Shown: positions 51,095 through 60,304 of the stretch, piece by piece
Numbering within the stretch: position 1 is the first letter of the stretch
How the letters are laid out: each line of letters begins with the position of its first letter
Assembly: GCF_008642335.1 (NCBI RefSeq)
Contig: NZ_CP029191.1
Location: 1,860,001-1,924,000, forward strand
Length of the DNA stretch: 64,000 nucleotides
Source of the DNA: Streptomyces venezuelae
Lineage (GTDB): Bacteria; Actinomycetota; Actinomycetes; Streptomycetales; Streptomycetaceae
Direction: 5' to 3'
Translations under genes and position numbers: made by a program
The notes under the pieces: generated by a model
What the model saw: the letters and a program-made list of their open reading frames with translations, nothing else
Databases searched by the model: none
Told to the model about the DNA's origin: nothing

Positions 51095-52903
51095 ATGCCG
51101 TTGAACCGCAGGAAGTTCCTGGGCACGTCCGCCGCGACCGGTGTGGGGGTGGCGGTGACGGGTGCGGCGGTCGCGCCGTCGACCGCGTCCGCGCTCGGGT
51201 CCGGGAAGCCCTCGCGGCGCGAGCGCCGGTACTCGTTCACGGTGCTCGGCACGACGGACCTGCACGGCAACGTCTTCAACTGGGACTACTTCACGGACAA
51301 GGAGTTCGACGACAAGGACCACAACGATGTGGGCCTGGCGAAGATCTCCACGCTGGTGAACCGGATCCGTAAGGAGAAGGGTCGCCGGAACACGCTGCTG
51401 ATCGACGCGGGCGACACGATTCAGGGTACGCAGCTGTCGTACTACTACGCGAAGGTCGATCCGATCACGGCGAAGCGTGGTCCGGTGCATCCGATGGCGC
51501 AGGCGATGAACGCGATCGGGTACGACGCGGCGGCGCTCGGCAATCACGAGTTCAATTACGGTATTCCGGTGTTGCGGAAGTTCGAGGAGCAGTGTGATTT
51601 CCCGCTGCTGGGGGCGAACGCGCTGGATGCGAAGACGCAGAAGCCGGCGTTTCCGCCGTACTTCATGAAGCGGCTTCGTACGCCGCACGGCCGTGATGTA
51701 AAGGTGGCGGTCCTGGGTCTGACCAATCCGGGGATCGCGATCTGGGACAAGGCGAACGTGCAGGGGAGGATGACGTTCCCGGGTCTTGAGGAGCAGGCGG
51801 CGAAGTGGGTGCCGAAGCTGCGGTCGATGGGCGCGGATGTGGTGATCGTGTCGGCGCATTCGGGGTCGAGTGGCACGTCGTCGTACGGTGATCAGTTGCC
51901 GTATGTGGAGAATGCGGCGGGTCTGGTGGCGGAGCAGGTGCCGGGGATCGATGCGATTCTGGTGGGGCATGCGCACACGGAGATTCCCGAGTACTTCGTG
52001 GAGAACAAGGAGACCGGTAAGAAGGTCGTGCTGTCGGAGCCGTTGAAGTGGGGGCAGCGGTTGACGTTGTTCGACTTCGATCTGGTGTGGTCGAAGGGCC
52101 GCTGGACGGTGGAGAGGGTCGGCGCGAAGGTCCTGAACTCGAATACGGTCGAGGAGGACAAGAAGGTCACGCGGCTGCTCGCGGACGAGCACAAGAAGGT
52201 CGTGGCGTACGTCAATCAGGTGATCGGTACGTCGACGGCGGCGATGAGCACGGCCGAGGGTCCGGTGAAGGATGTCGCGATCATCGACCTGATCAACCTC
52301 GTCCAGCGGGAGACGGTCGCGGAGGCGCTTAAGGGTGGTGCATACGCGGCGCTGCCCGTGCTGTCGCAGGCGTCGTGTTTCTCGCGTACGGCGCAGATCC
52401 CTGCGGGTGAGGTGACGATCCGGGATGCGGCGGGTCTTTACCCGTTCGAGAACACCCTCGAAGCTCGGCTGCTCACGGGTGCGCAGGTGAGGGAGTATCT
52501 GGAGTTCTCGGCGCGGTATTACGTGCAGACGCCGGCGGGTGGTCCTGTGGATCCGGCGAAGCTGACGAATGCCGGGAACACGCCGGATTACAACTATGAC
52601 GCGGTGAGCGGTCTGACGTATGAGATCGATATCGCGAAGCCGGTGGGTTCGCGGATCGTGAACCTGCGGTTCGAGGGCAAGGAGCTGGATCCGAAGGCGG
52701 AGTTCGTGCTCGCTGTGAACAATTATCGGGCGAGTGGTGGCGGTAACTTCCCGCACATCGCGAGGGCCAAGCAGCTGTGGGCGAATTCGGAGGAGATCCG
52801 GAACACGATCATTGGCTGGGTGAAGGCGAAGGGGACGGTGGACCCGGGTCAGTTCGCTTCGGTGGACTGGAAGCTGACCCGGGACGGCACGCCGGTCTTC
52901 TAG
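51095..52903 (+). CDS. Tat-exported bifunctional metallophosphatase / 5'-nucleotidase
   Basis: 602 residues from ATG 51095 with GAGGAG upstream. The N-terminus MPLNRRKFLGTSAATGVG is a twin-arginine signal. Metal motifs are GTTDLHGN, DAGDTIQG, ALGNHEFNYG, VSAHSG and VGHAHTEIPEY, and the C-terminal domain has SQASCFSRTAQIPAGEVTIRD and YPFENTLEARLLTGAQVREYLE (in part), as in UshA/CpdB proteins. It should release phosphate from nucleotides or cyclic nucleotides outside the cell after folding in the cytoplasm. The TAG stop is shared with the convergent GDSL gene as a CTAG palindrome. From memory it is the neighbour of pyk in other Streptomyces. Confidence 0.94.
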   Translation: MPLNRRKFLGTSAATGVGVAVTGAAVAPSTASALGSGKPSRRERRYSFTVLGTTDLHGNVFNWDYFTDKEFDDKDHNDVGLAKISTLVNRIRKEKGRRNTLLIDAGDTIQGTQLSYYYAKVDPITAKRGPVHPMAQAMNAIGYDAAALGNHEFNYGIPVLRKFEEQCDFPLLGANALDAKTQKPAFPPYFMKRLRTPHGRDVKVAVLGLTNPGIAIWDKANVQGRMTFPGLEEQAAKWVPKLRSMGADVVIVSAHSGSSGTSSYGDQLPYVENAAGLVAEQVPGIDAILVGHAHTEIPEYFVENKETGKKVVLSEPLKWGQRLTLFDFDLVWSKGRWTVERVGAKVLNSNTVEEDKKVTRLLADEHKKVVAYVNQVIGTSTAAMSTAEGPVKDVAIIDLINLVQRETVAEALKGGAYAALPVLSQASCFSRTAQIPAGEVTIRDAAGLYPFENTLEARLLTGAQVREYLEFSARYYVQTPAGGPVDPAKLTNAGNTPDYNYDAVSGLTYEIDIAKPVGSRIVNLRFEGKELDPKAEFVLAVNNYRASGGGNFPHIARAKQLWANSEEIRNTIIGWVKAKGTVDPGQFASVDWKLTRDGTPVF

Positions 52904-54081
52904 ATCTTCAGGGTGGCGAGGTCGACGCTGTCGGCGAGGGCCTTGGCTCCGGCGTCGTTGACGTGCAGGCCGTCGCCGCTGTCGTAGTCGTCGTGGATCC
53001 GGTCGGGGTCGGCCGGGTCCGCGACGGCGGCGGCGAAGTCGGCGTAGTGGTCGAAGGGGCTGTCGGTGCCGCGGATCCAGTCGTTGACTTCGCGGGCGAC
53101 GGCGAGGCCTTCGGGGGTGGAGTAGCCCTCGTAGACCGTGTCCTTGTAGGGGCCGACGGTGGTGACGGTGGCGGTGAGCCCGGCGGCGTGGATGCGGTCG
53201 GCGAGTGTGGTGAGGCCCGCGATGAGGTCGGCGGCGGTGGGGATGGGTGCGGGCTCGGGGTAGGCCTCCTGGCCGGGGATGCCGAGGTCGTTGAGGCCGA
53301 AGTGGATGAGGACGTGGGTGACGCCGGGGATGTCGAGGGCGTCGCGGTCCAGTCGGGCCAGGGCGTGTTCGCCGACCTCGTCGGTGAGCAGGCGGTTGGC
53401 GGAGAGGCCCTGGTTGACCACCCAGCCGGTGTTTCCGGCGGCGCGCAGGCGGTTGTTGAGCAGGTCGGGGAAGCGCTGGTCGGTGTCGTTCGTGGTGCCG
53501 TTGCCCTCGAACCAGGAGTCTCCGAAGGCGACGGCGATGCGGGTGCCGGTGGGGGCGAGGACGTCGGCGCCGCTGATGAAGTGGCGGGTGGCGAGCTCTT
53601 CCAGGCCTTCGGTGCCGTCGAGGGTGGGTGCGGTGAGGGCGTTGCCGGGGACGGTGTAGCCGGTGCGCAGGGGGACGAGGGAGTAGGTGGAGAGGCCGGT
53701 GTCGTCGGGCAGCCAGAGGGTGAGGGCGAGTTCGTCTCCGGCAGTGAACGTGCCGTGGACGGGGTCGCTGATGGCTTCCTCTCCGACGGGGACGGTGAAC
53801 TCCTCGGCGCCGCCGAAGCGGACGGCGGTGTCGCTGCCGGTTTCGATGCCGCTTCCTTGGGTGCGCCTGGCGAGGTGGGCGCCGCCGATGCGCAGGGGCT
53901 CTTTGCCGTAGCGGTTGGTGAGGCGGATGCGCAGGGCGCTGCCGCCGCCGTCGAGGCGGATGATCTGGCGGAGGGTCTGGTCGGTGAAGCCGCGGAGCTC
54001 GACGAGTTCGATGGTTTCGTGGGGGCTGGCGACGGCGGAGCGGAAGGCTGCGGTCCAGGAGGCCGTGGAGTCGGTGGTCAT
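52900..54081 (-). CDS. SGNH/GDSL hydrolase
   Basis: 393 residues from ATG 54081 (MTTDSTASWTAAFRSAV). An N-terminal beta domain precedes the SGNH part: IAVAFGDSWFEGNG (block I, Ser in GDSW), NQGLSANRLL (Gly block), HFGLNDLG (Asn block) and DGLHVNDAGAKALADSV with DxxH in block V. The type with GDSW and GLND is common in streptomycete lipase/esterase proteins. No clear signal peptide, so it may be cytoplasmic. It is convergent with the nucleotidase, with the two stop codons on the same CTAG (52900-52903). Confidence 0.9.
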   Translation of the reverse strand: MTTDSTASWTAAFRSAVASPHETIELVELRGFTDQTLRQIIRLDGGGSALRIRLTNRYGKEPLRIGGAHLARRTQGSGIETGSDTAVRFGGAEEFTVPVGEEAISDPVHGTFTAGDELALTLWLPDDTGLSTYSLVPLRTGYTVPGNALTAPTLDGTEGLEELATRHFISGADVLAPTGTRIAVAFGDSWFEGNGTTNDTDQRFPDLLNNRLRAAGNTGWVVNQGLSANRLLTDEVGEHALARLDRDALDIPGVTHVLIHFGLNDLGIPGQEAYPEPAPIPTAADLIAGLTTLADRIHAAGLTATVTTVGPYKDTVYEGYSTPEGLAVAREVNDWIRGTDSPFDHYADFAAAVADPADPDRIHDDYDSGDGLHVNDAGAKALADSVDLATLKI

Positions 54082-54185
54082 GGTCGTCCGAACCGGGTGG
54101 TGGTGCCTGTTATTTCGGTGGTCGGCGCTTTTCCTGGAGGAATATTCGGGGGCGTCGGGGCGCTTGGGGCCGGACAATTCAGGTC

Positions 54186-54578
54186 ATGGACGAGGAACTT
54201 GCTGCTGTGCTGGAGCCGGTGCTCCGCGATCTGAGGGCGACGTGCGCGGTGCGTCCCGTGGTGCGGGAGGAGCGGGACGACACGATCGGGGAGCTGGTGA
54301 TGCTGTATGAGCCGGACGGGTCGGGTGTGGGGCTCGTCCCGCGGTTCGGCGGGAGTGCGGCGGAGCGGACGGCGGATTTCGCGGATCAGGCGCAGGACTG
54401 GGCGGTCGAGGCGTTGTGTGCGGAGTTGCGGCCGGCGGTGTGGCCGGAGTGTCCGGATCACCCCGACTCGCATCCGTTGGCGGCCGGGGTGGTGCGGGGG
54501 GTCGCGGTGTGGTCGTGTCCGCGGTCGCGGCGGGTGGCGGCCCGGGTCGGGGAGCTCGGGGGTCCTGTCATGTCTTGA
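54186..54578 (+). CDS. Conserved actinobacterial protein of unknown function
   Basis: 130 residues. An acidic N-terminal helix (MDEELAAVLEPVLRDLRAT), a central FADQAQDWAVEALCAELRPA helix, and a Cys/His segment WPECPDHPDSHPLAAGV that could bind metal (C and two or three H, plus C in WSCPRS). I recall similar small proteins in many Streptomyces but no assigned role. It overlaps the end of the convergent N-hydroxylase gene by 11 bp. Confidence 0.65.
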   Translation: MDEELAAVLEPVLRDLRATCAVRPVVREERDDTIGELVMLYEPDGSGVGLVPRFGGSAAERTADFADQAQDWAVEALCAELRPAVWPECPDHPDSHPLAAGVVRGVAVWSCPRSRRVAARVGELGGPVMS

Positions 54579-56010
54579 GGCGTACGAGGTTTCCGCGTTG
54601 TTCGCCGATGCGGCCGGTGGCGCTGGTGGGCCGGTCGGGGGTGTGGAGGCCGAAGCTGGTGAAGGCGGTGCGGTGGGGCTGGGGGTAGGGGTTTCGGCCG
54701 GTGAGGTTGTTGAGGATGGTGGCGCTGCGCCAGGCAGCGAGTCCTAGGTCGGGGGTGCCGACGCCGTGGGTGTGGCGTTCGGCGTTCTGTACGTAGACGG
54801 TGCCGGTGACGCTGGGGTCGAGGACGAGGCGGTATTGGTCGTCGATGCGGGGGCGGGCGGAGGAGTCCTTGCGGATGTAGGGGTCGAGGCCGGCGAGGAG
54901 TTGGTCGAGGGGGCGTTCGCGGTAGCCGGTGGCGAGGACGACGGCGTCGGTGGTGAGGCGGGATCGGGTGCCTTGTTGGAGGTGTTCGAGGTGGAGTTCG
55001 ACGCGGGTGGTGGCGACGCGTCCTGCGGTGCGTACGGAGACGCCGGGGGTGAGGACGGCGTCGGGCCAGCCGCCGTGGAGGGTGCGGCGGTAGAGCTCGT
55101 CGTGGATGGCGGTGATGGTGTCGGTGTCGATGCCTTTGTGGAGTTGCCATTGGTGGGGGACGAGGCCGTCGCGTACGGCTTCGGGGAGTGCGTGGAAGTA
55201 GCGGGTGTAGTCGGGGGTGAAGTGTTCGAGGCCGAGCTTGGAGTACTCCATGGGGGCGAAGGCTTCGGTGCGGGCGAGCCAGTGGATTTTTTCGTGTCCG
55301 TGGGGGCGGGCGCGGAGGAGGTCGAGGAAGATTTCGGCGCCGGACTGGCCTGAGCCGATGACAGTGATGTGGTCGGCGGTGAGGAGTTGTTCGCGGTGGT
55401 CGAGGTAGTCGGCTGAGTGGATGACGGGGACGCTGGGGGCTTCGGCGAGGGGTTTGAGGGGGTCGGGGATGTGGGGGGCGGTGCCGATGCCGAGGGCGAT
55501 GTTGCGGGTGTGGGTGCGTCCCAGGGCTTCGGCTTCGCCTTCGGTGTCGAGTTGGGTGTAGTCGACTTCGAAGAGGTCGCGTTCGGGGTTCCAGCGGACG
55601 GCGTCGATCTGGTGTCCGAAGTGGAGTGGGGGGAGGTTTTCGCTGACCCAGCGGCAGTAGGCGTCGTATTCGGCGCGTTGGATGTGGAAGCGCTCGGCGA
55701 AGTAGAAGGGGAAGAGGCGTTCGCGGGTTTTGAGGTAGTTGAGGAAGGTCCAGGGGCTGGTGGGGTCGGCGAGGGTGACGAGGTCGGCGAGGAAGGGGAC
55801 TTGGAGGGTGGCGCCTTCGATGAGGAGTCCGGGGTGCCAGTGGAATGCGGGGCGTTGTTCGTAGAAGGCGGTGTCGAGTTCGGTGAGGGGGTGGGCGAGG
55901 GCGGCGAGGGAGAGGTTGAAGGGGCCGATGCCGATGCCGACGAGGTCGCGGGGGTTTTCGGGGGTGGTGGTCGGCGGTTGGGGGCCGGGGTGGTCGGGGG
56001 TGCCGGTCAT
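54568..56010 (-). CDS. Lysine N6-hydroxylase / ornithine N5-oxygenase family protein (DesB-like)
   Basis: 480 residues. FAD-binding GIGIGPFNLSLAALAHPLTE, substrate block TLQVPFLADLVTLADPTSPW (in part), NADPH-binding ITVIGSGQSGAEIFLDLL and the C-terminal LATGYRERPLDQLL are those of IucD/SidA/PvdA-type flavin monooxygenases. The N-hydroxylated substrate is most likely lysine or cadaverine, because the upstream gene codes for a lysine-decarboxylase-like enzyme whose stop overlaps this start (ATGA at 56007-56010). In desferrioxamine synthesis the equivalent enzyme is DesB. No acyltransferase (desC) or NIS synthetase (desD) follows. Confidence 0.88.
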   Translation of the reverse strand: MTGTPDHPGPQPPTTTPENPRDLVGIGIGPFNLSLAALAHPLTELDTAFYEQRPAFHWHPGLLIEGATLQVPFLADLVTLADPTSPWTFLNYLKTRERLFPFYFAERFHIQRAEYDAYCRWVSENLPPLHFGHQIDAVRWNPERDLFEVDYTQLDTEGEAEALGRTHTRNIALGIGTAPHIPDPLKPLAEAPSVPVIHSADYLDHREQLLTADHITVIGSGQSGAEIFLDLLRARPHGHEKIHWLARTEAFAPMEYSKLGLEHFTPDYTRYFHALPEAVRDGLVPHQWQLHKGIDTDTITAIHDELYRRTLHGGWPDAVLTPGVSVRTAGRVATTRVELHLEHLQQGTRSRLTTDAVVLATGYRERPLDQLLAGLDPYIRKDSSARPRIDDQYRLVLDPSVTGTVYVQNAERHTHGVGTPDLGLAAWRSATILNNLTGRNPYPQPHRTAFTSFGLHTPDRPTSATGRIGEQRGNLVRLKT

Positions 56011-57422
56011 CGGGGGGTGGTTCCTTTCACGTGCTGCGCGGCTTCTTCGACGAGTTTGAGGAGTGCGGTGAGGTCGGCGGGGCGGGTGTGGGGGTTGAGG
56101 AGGGTGGCTTTGAGCCAGCGGCGTCCGTCGAGGTGGGCGCGGCCGAGGACGGCGGTGCCTTCGGTGAGGAGGTGTCGTCGTATGTGGGCGATGTGGTGGT
56201 CGGTGGTGTCGGTGGGGCGGAAGAGGACGGTGCTGATGGTGGGGGTGTCGTAGAGCTCGAAGGCGGGGTGGGCGTCGATGAGTTCGGCGAAGTGTTGTGC
56301 CTGGTCGCAGACTTGGTCGACGAGGTGGCCGAGTCCGGTGCGGCCGTATGCCTTGAGGGTGACGGCGATTTTGAGGACGTCGGGGCGTCGGGTGGTGCGC
56401 AGGGAGCGGCCGAGGAGGTCGGGGAGGCCTGCGTCGGTGTCGTCGTCGGCGTTGAGGTATTCGGCGTGGTGGTCGAGGGCGTGGAGGTCGTGGGGGTCGC
56501 GGACGGCGATGAGGCCTGCGGCGGCGGGTTGCCAGCCGAGTTTGTGGAGGTCGAGGGCGACGGTGTCGGCGCGGCTGAGGCCGTGGAGCTGCGTTTTGCG
56601 GGTGTCGCTGAAGAGGAGTCCTCCGCCGTAGGCGGCGTCGATGTGGAGGCGGGCGCCGTGGGCCGCGCAGAGGTCGGCGATGTCGTCGAGGGGGTCGATG
56701 AGGCCTGCGTCGGTGGTGCCTGCGGTGGCGGCGACGAGGTGGGTGCCCGGGGGGCCGCCGAGTTCGGTGAGGGCGTCGTCGAGGGCGGCGGGGTCGAGGG
56801 TGCCGGCTGGGGCGGGCACGGTGACGGGTTCGGGGAGTCCGAGGAGCCAGGCGGCGCGGGTGAGGCTGTGGTGTGCGTTGGCGCCGGTGATGAGGCGGAT
56901 GGGGCCGCGGGTGGTGGGGGCTTCGCGGGCGAGGAGGAGGGCGAGTTGGTTGGCTTCGGTGCCGCCGGTGGTGATGAGGGCGTCGCCGCCGGGGTGGATC
57001 TCGTCGGCGAGTGCGCGGGTGACGAGGGCTTCGAGTTCGGTCGCTGCGGGTGCCTGGTCCCAGGAGTCCATGGAGGGGTTGAGGGCGGAGGCGGCGAGGT
57101 CGGCGGCGGTGGCGACGGCGAGGGGTGGGCAGTGGAGGTGGGCGGCGCAGTGGGGTTCGGCGGGGTCGGCGGCGCCTTCGGTGAGGGCGTGGACGAGGGT
57201 GCGGAGCGCGGTTTCGGGTCCGGTGCCGTGGTCGGGGAGTACGGGGTGGGCGGCGGCGCGCACGTGTGTGGCGACGGTTTCGGGGCCGCCGGCGGGGAGG
57301 GGTCCGCCGCGGGCGGTGGCGCCGGTGCGGAGGGCGGCGAGCGCGATGTCGAGCAACGGCTCCAGGGCATCGGCTCCTTGGGCGCCTCCGGCGAGGGGCG
57401 GTGGGGTGCGCGGGGTACTCAT
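56007..57422 (-). CDS. PLP-dependent lysine decarboxylase-like enzyme (DesA-like)
   Basis: 471 residues from ATG 57422 with GAAGGA upstream. It has the group II PLP decarboxylase layout: NPSMDSWDQAPAATELEALV, ITTGGTEANQLALLLARE, LHIDAAYGGGLLFSD, and the PLP Lys in VALDLHKLGWQPAAAGLIAV. Closest in my memory to DesA of desferrioxamine synthesis, which makes cadaverine from lysine; aspartate or DABA decarboxylases are related alternatives. First gene of a coupled two-gene unit. No DmdR/IdeR iron box (TTAGGTTAGGCTAACC-like) was found upstream; the only symmetry noted is TACAGG-8-CCTGTA at 57445-57464. Confidence 0.85.
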   Translation of the reverse strand: MSTPRTPPPLAGGAQGADALEPLLDIALAALRTGATARGGPLPAGGPETVATHVRAAAHPVLPDHGTGPETALRTLVHALTEGAADPAEPHCAAHLHCPPLAVATAADLAASALNPSMDSWDQAPAATELEALVTRALADEIHPGGDALITTGGTEANQLALLLAREAPTTRGPIRLITGANAHHSLTRAAWLLGLPEPVTVPAPAGTLDPAALDDALTELGGPPGTHLVAATAGTTDAGLIDPLDDIADLCAAHGARLHIDAAYGGGLLFSDTRKTQLHGLSRADTVALDLHKLGWQPAAAGLIAVRDPHDLHALDHHAEYLNADDDTDAGLPDLLGRSLRTTRRPDVLKIAVTLKAYGRTGLGHLVDQVCDQAQHFAELIDAHPAFELYDTPTISTVLFRPTDTTDHHIAHIRRHLLTEGTAVLGRAHLDGRRWLKATLLNPHTRPADLTALLKLVEEAAQHVKGTTPR

Positions 57423-57624
57423 GGGGCTGTCCTTCGGGTGCGCGTACAGGGGCACCAGCCTGTATGCCGCGTGGGGGCTTCGCCCGAGTAGCGGGGCGAA
57501 GGGAACCCGAAAGTGGTACTGCCGTGCGGAGAAAACGTGTTGGGGGTGCGGGGGGTGCTAGGGGTGCCCCTCAAGGGTGGGGCCGCGATCTTGCAGCCCC
57601 TCGGGGGGGCACCCCTGGCCGACG

Positions 57625-60174
57625 TCAGTCCACCTCGCCCTCCGTTCCTGCCCCGTTCTCCCGTACGCGCAGCGCCCGTGCCAGGTCGTCGAGTTGGTCG
57701 ACGAGTTTGCGGCGCAGGGCCGGGGTGGGGTCGGCGTCGCGCAGGCAGCGTTCGCCGAGGTGGAGGGTTTCGGGGTCGACGAGGGGGGCGGGGAAGGCGT
57801 GGCGGCCCGCGGCTTCGGCCATGGCGGGGCCGCGGCGTGCGGCGAGGGCGACGGCGTCTTCGTAGTAGCGGGGGATGTATTCCCTTACGAGGTCGGCCTG
57901 TTCGGGTTGCCAGAAGCCTTGGGCGGTGGCGGTGAAGAGGTAGTTGGAGAGGTCGTCGGAGCCGAACATGGCGTCCCAGGCGGCGCGTTTGGCGGCGGCG
58001 TCGGGGAGGGCGGCGCGGCAGCGTGCGGCGCCTTCCTGGCCGGTGGCGCTGGGGTCGCGTTCGAGTTCGGCGGCGATGGCGGTCTCGTCGGTGGCGTCGA
58101 GGACGGCGAGGCGGGTGAGGATGCGCCAGCGCAGTTCGGGGTCGAGTTCGGGTCCGCCGGGGACGGTGCCTTCGGTGAGCCAGGCCTGGAGGGGTGCGGG
58201 CTGGGTGGCGACGTCGATGAAGCCGCGGACGGCGGTGAGGCGCAGGCCGGGGTTGCTGCCGTCCTCGGTGCGGCGGATCAGGTCGCGGCAGAGGTCGCCG
58301 AGGACGGCGAGGGCTGCGGGGCGCTGGTCGGGGGTGGTGAAGCGGTCGGCGATGTGGAGTGTGGCGAAGCCGAGGACGCCTTGGACGATGGCGAGGTCGG
58401 TTTCCTCGGGGAGGTGGGCGCGGGCGGTTTCCAGGTAGGTGTCGCCTTCGAGTTCGCCGTCGCGGACCATGTCGCGGAGGCTGTTCCACAGGACGGCGCG
58501 GGTGAGGGCGTCGGGTACGCCGGAGAGGCCGCGCAGGGCGGTTTCCTCGGAGACGTCGTCGAGGCGGATCTTGGCGTAGGTGAGGTCCTGGTCGTTGGGG
58601 ACGATGAGGGCGGGGCGGCCGCCGTCGCGGGGGGTTTCGGTGCCGGTGGCGGGGATGTCGGTCTCGAAGCGTTCGCGCAGGACGAGGGCGGGGGCGCCGG
58701 AGAGGTCGCGGTCGTAGACGCCGACGGCGATGCGGTGGGGGCGGCCGGCGTCGTGGTCGGTGCCGCCGTCGCGGTCGACGGTGAGGGTCCAGGTGCGGCC
58801 GGTGTGGGTGACCTTGGGGGTGAGGGTGTCGACGCCGGTGGTGCGCAGCCATGCTTCGGCCCAGGCGTGGACGTCGCGGTCGGTGGCGTGGGCGAGGGAG
58901 TCGATGAAGTCGGCGAGGGTGGCGTTGCCGAATTTGTGGCGGGCGAAGTGGGTGTTGATGCCGGCGAGGAAGTCCTTTTCGCCGAGCCAGGCGACGAGTT
59001 GGCGGAGGGCGCCGGCTCCCTTGGCGTAGGAGATCCCGTCGAAGTTGAGCATGGCGGACGCGGTGTCGGGGACGGCGTCGGGGTCGGGGGCGACGGGGTG
59101 GGTGGAGGGGCGTTGGTCGGCGTCGTAGCCCCAGGATTTGCGGGTGATGCCGAAGTCGGTCCAGGGGTCTTTGAAGCGGGTGGCTTCGGCGGTGGTCTGG
59201 AAGCCCATGTACTCGGCGAAGGACTCGTTGAGCCAGATGTCGTCCCACCAGCGGAGGGTGACGAGGTCGCCGAACCACATGTGGGCCATTTCGTGGGCGA
59301 TGACCATGGCGCGGGTCTGGCGTTCGGTGTCGGTGACGGCGGAGCGGTAGATGAATTCGTCGCGGAAGGTGACGAGTCCGGGGTTCTCCATGGCGCCGGC
59401 GTTGAATTCGGGGACGAACGCCTGGTCGTAGGAGTCGAAGGGGTAGGGCTCGTCGAATTTCTCGTGGTAGCGGTCGTAGCAGGCGCGGGTGATGTCGAGG
59501 ATTTCCTCGGCGTCGGCGTCCATGGCGGGGCCGAGGGAGCGTCGGCAGTGGATGCCGAAGGGCAGGCCGCGGTGTTCGGTGCGGACGGTGTGCCAGGGTC
59601 CTGCGGCGACGGCGACGAGGTAGGTGGAGATGAGGGGGGTGGGTGCGGCGCGCCAGGTGCCTGCGCCGAGGTGTTCGGTGATGCCGTTGGCGAGGACGGT
59701 CCACTGTTCGGGGGCGGTGACGGTCAGCTCGAAGACGGCTTTGAGGTCGGGCTGGTCGAAGGCGGCGAAGACGCGTTGTACGTCTTCCATGAAGAGCTGG
59801 GTGTAGAGGTACGTTTCGCCGTCGGTGGGGTCGGTGAAGCGGTGCATGCCTTCGCCGGTGCGGGAGTACCGCATGGCGGTGTCGATGCGGAGTTCGTGTT
59901 CGCCGGGGGTGAGGTCGTCGAGGGGGAGCCGGTTGTCGGCGAGTGCGGTGGGGTCCAGCGGGTGCCCGTCGAGGGTGACGGTGCGCAGCTCGGCGGGCTT
60001 GAGTTCGACGAAGGTGGCGCCTTGGGTGCGGGCGCTGAAGCGGATGACGGTGCGGGAGTCGAAGGTGTCGCGGGCGGGGTCGGCCGCCCGGGTCAGATCG
60101 AGCTCGACCGTGTACCGGTGGACGTCGATGAGCTGGGCACGGGTCTGCGCTTCGTCGCGCGTCAGTACGGGCAT
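57625..60174 (-). CDS. pepN: Aminopeptidase N (M1 metallopeptidase)
   Basis: 849 residues, normal for actinobacterial PepN. The exopeptidase motif is AGAMENPGLVTF (GAMEN), and the zinc site is VIAHEMAHMWFGDLVTLRWW with the third ligand in LNESFAEYMGF. The C-terminal ERAP1-like domain is present (TAVRGFIDVATQPAPLQAWL, EGAARCRAALPDAAAKRAAW). It removes N-terminal residues from peptides in the cytoplasm. The 202-bp space to the desA-like start carries no gene. Confidence 0.97.
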   Translation of the reverse strand: MPVLTRDEAQTRAQLIDVHRYTVELDLTRAADPARDTFDSRTVIRFSARTQGATFVELKPAELRTVTLDGHPLDPTALADNRLPLDDLTPGEHELRIDTAMRYSRTGEGMHRFTDPTDGETYLYTQLFMEDVQRVFAAFDQPDLKAVFELTVTAPEQWTVLANGITEHLGAGTWRAAPTPLISTYLVAVAAGPWHTVRTEHRGLPFGIHCRRSLGPAMDADAEEILDITRACYDRYHEKFDEPYPFDSYDQAFVPEFNAGAMENPGLVTFRDEFIYRSAVTDTERQTRAMVIAHEMAHMWFGDLVTLRWWDDIWLNESFAEYMGFQTTAEATRFKDPWTDFGITRKSWGYDADQRPSTHPVAPDPDAVPDTASAMLNFDGISYAKGAGALRQLVAWLGEKDFLAGINTHFARHKFGNATLADFIDSLAHATDRDVHAWAEAWLRTTGVDTLTPKVTHTGRTWTLTVDRDGGTDHDAGRPHRIAVGVYDRDLSGAPALVLRERFETDIPATGTETPRDGGRPALIVPNDQDLTYAKIRLDDVSEETALRGLSGVPDALTRAVLWNSLRDMVRDGELEGDTYLETARAHLPEETDLAIVQGVLGFATLHIADRFTTPDQRPAALAVLGDLCRDLIRRTEDGSNPGLRLTAVRGFIDVATQPAPLQAWLTEGTVPGGPELDPELRWRILTRLAVLDATDETAIAAELERDPSATGQEGAARCRAALPDAAAKRAAWDAMFGSDDLSNYLFTATAQGFWQPEQADLVREYIPRYYEDAVALAARRGPAMAEAAGRHAFPAPLVDPETLHLGERCLRDADPTPALRRKLVDQLDDLARALRVRENGAGTEGEVD

Positions 60175-60304
60175 GGGGCCATGCTGCCCGATGGTGCGGG
60201 GGCGGGTGTAGGGCCGTCCTCTGTGGGCGGACCGCCTGCCCCGGCGGGCAGGTGGTCGGGGGCGGCTGGGCGACGTAGCCGTGGTTCGCTGTTTCCGTTG
60301 CTGG

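Noticed and set aside
57423..57624. Iron box (DmdR/IdeR operator) before the desA-like gene
   Set aside because: No TTAGGTTAG-type palindrome could be found; the TACAGG-8-CCTGTA symmetry is short and does not match.
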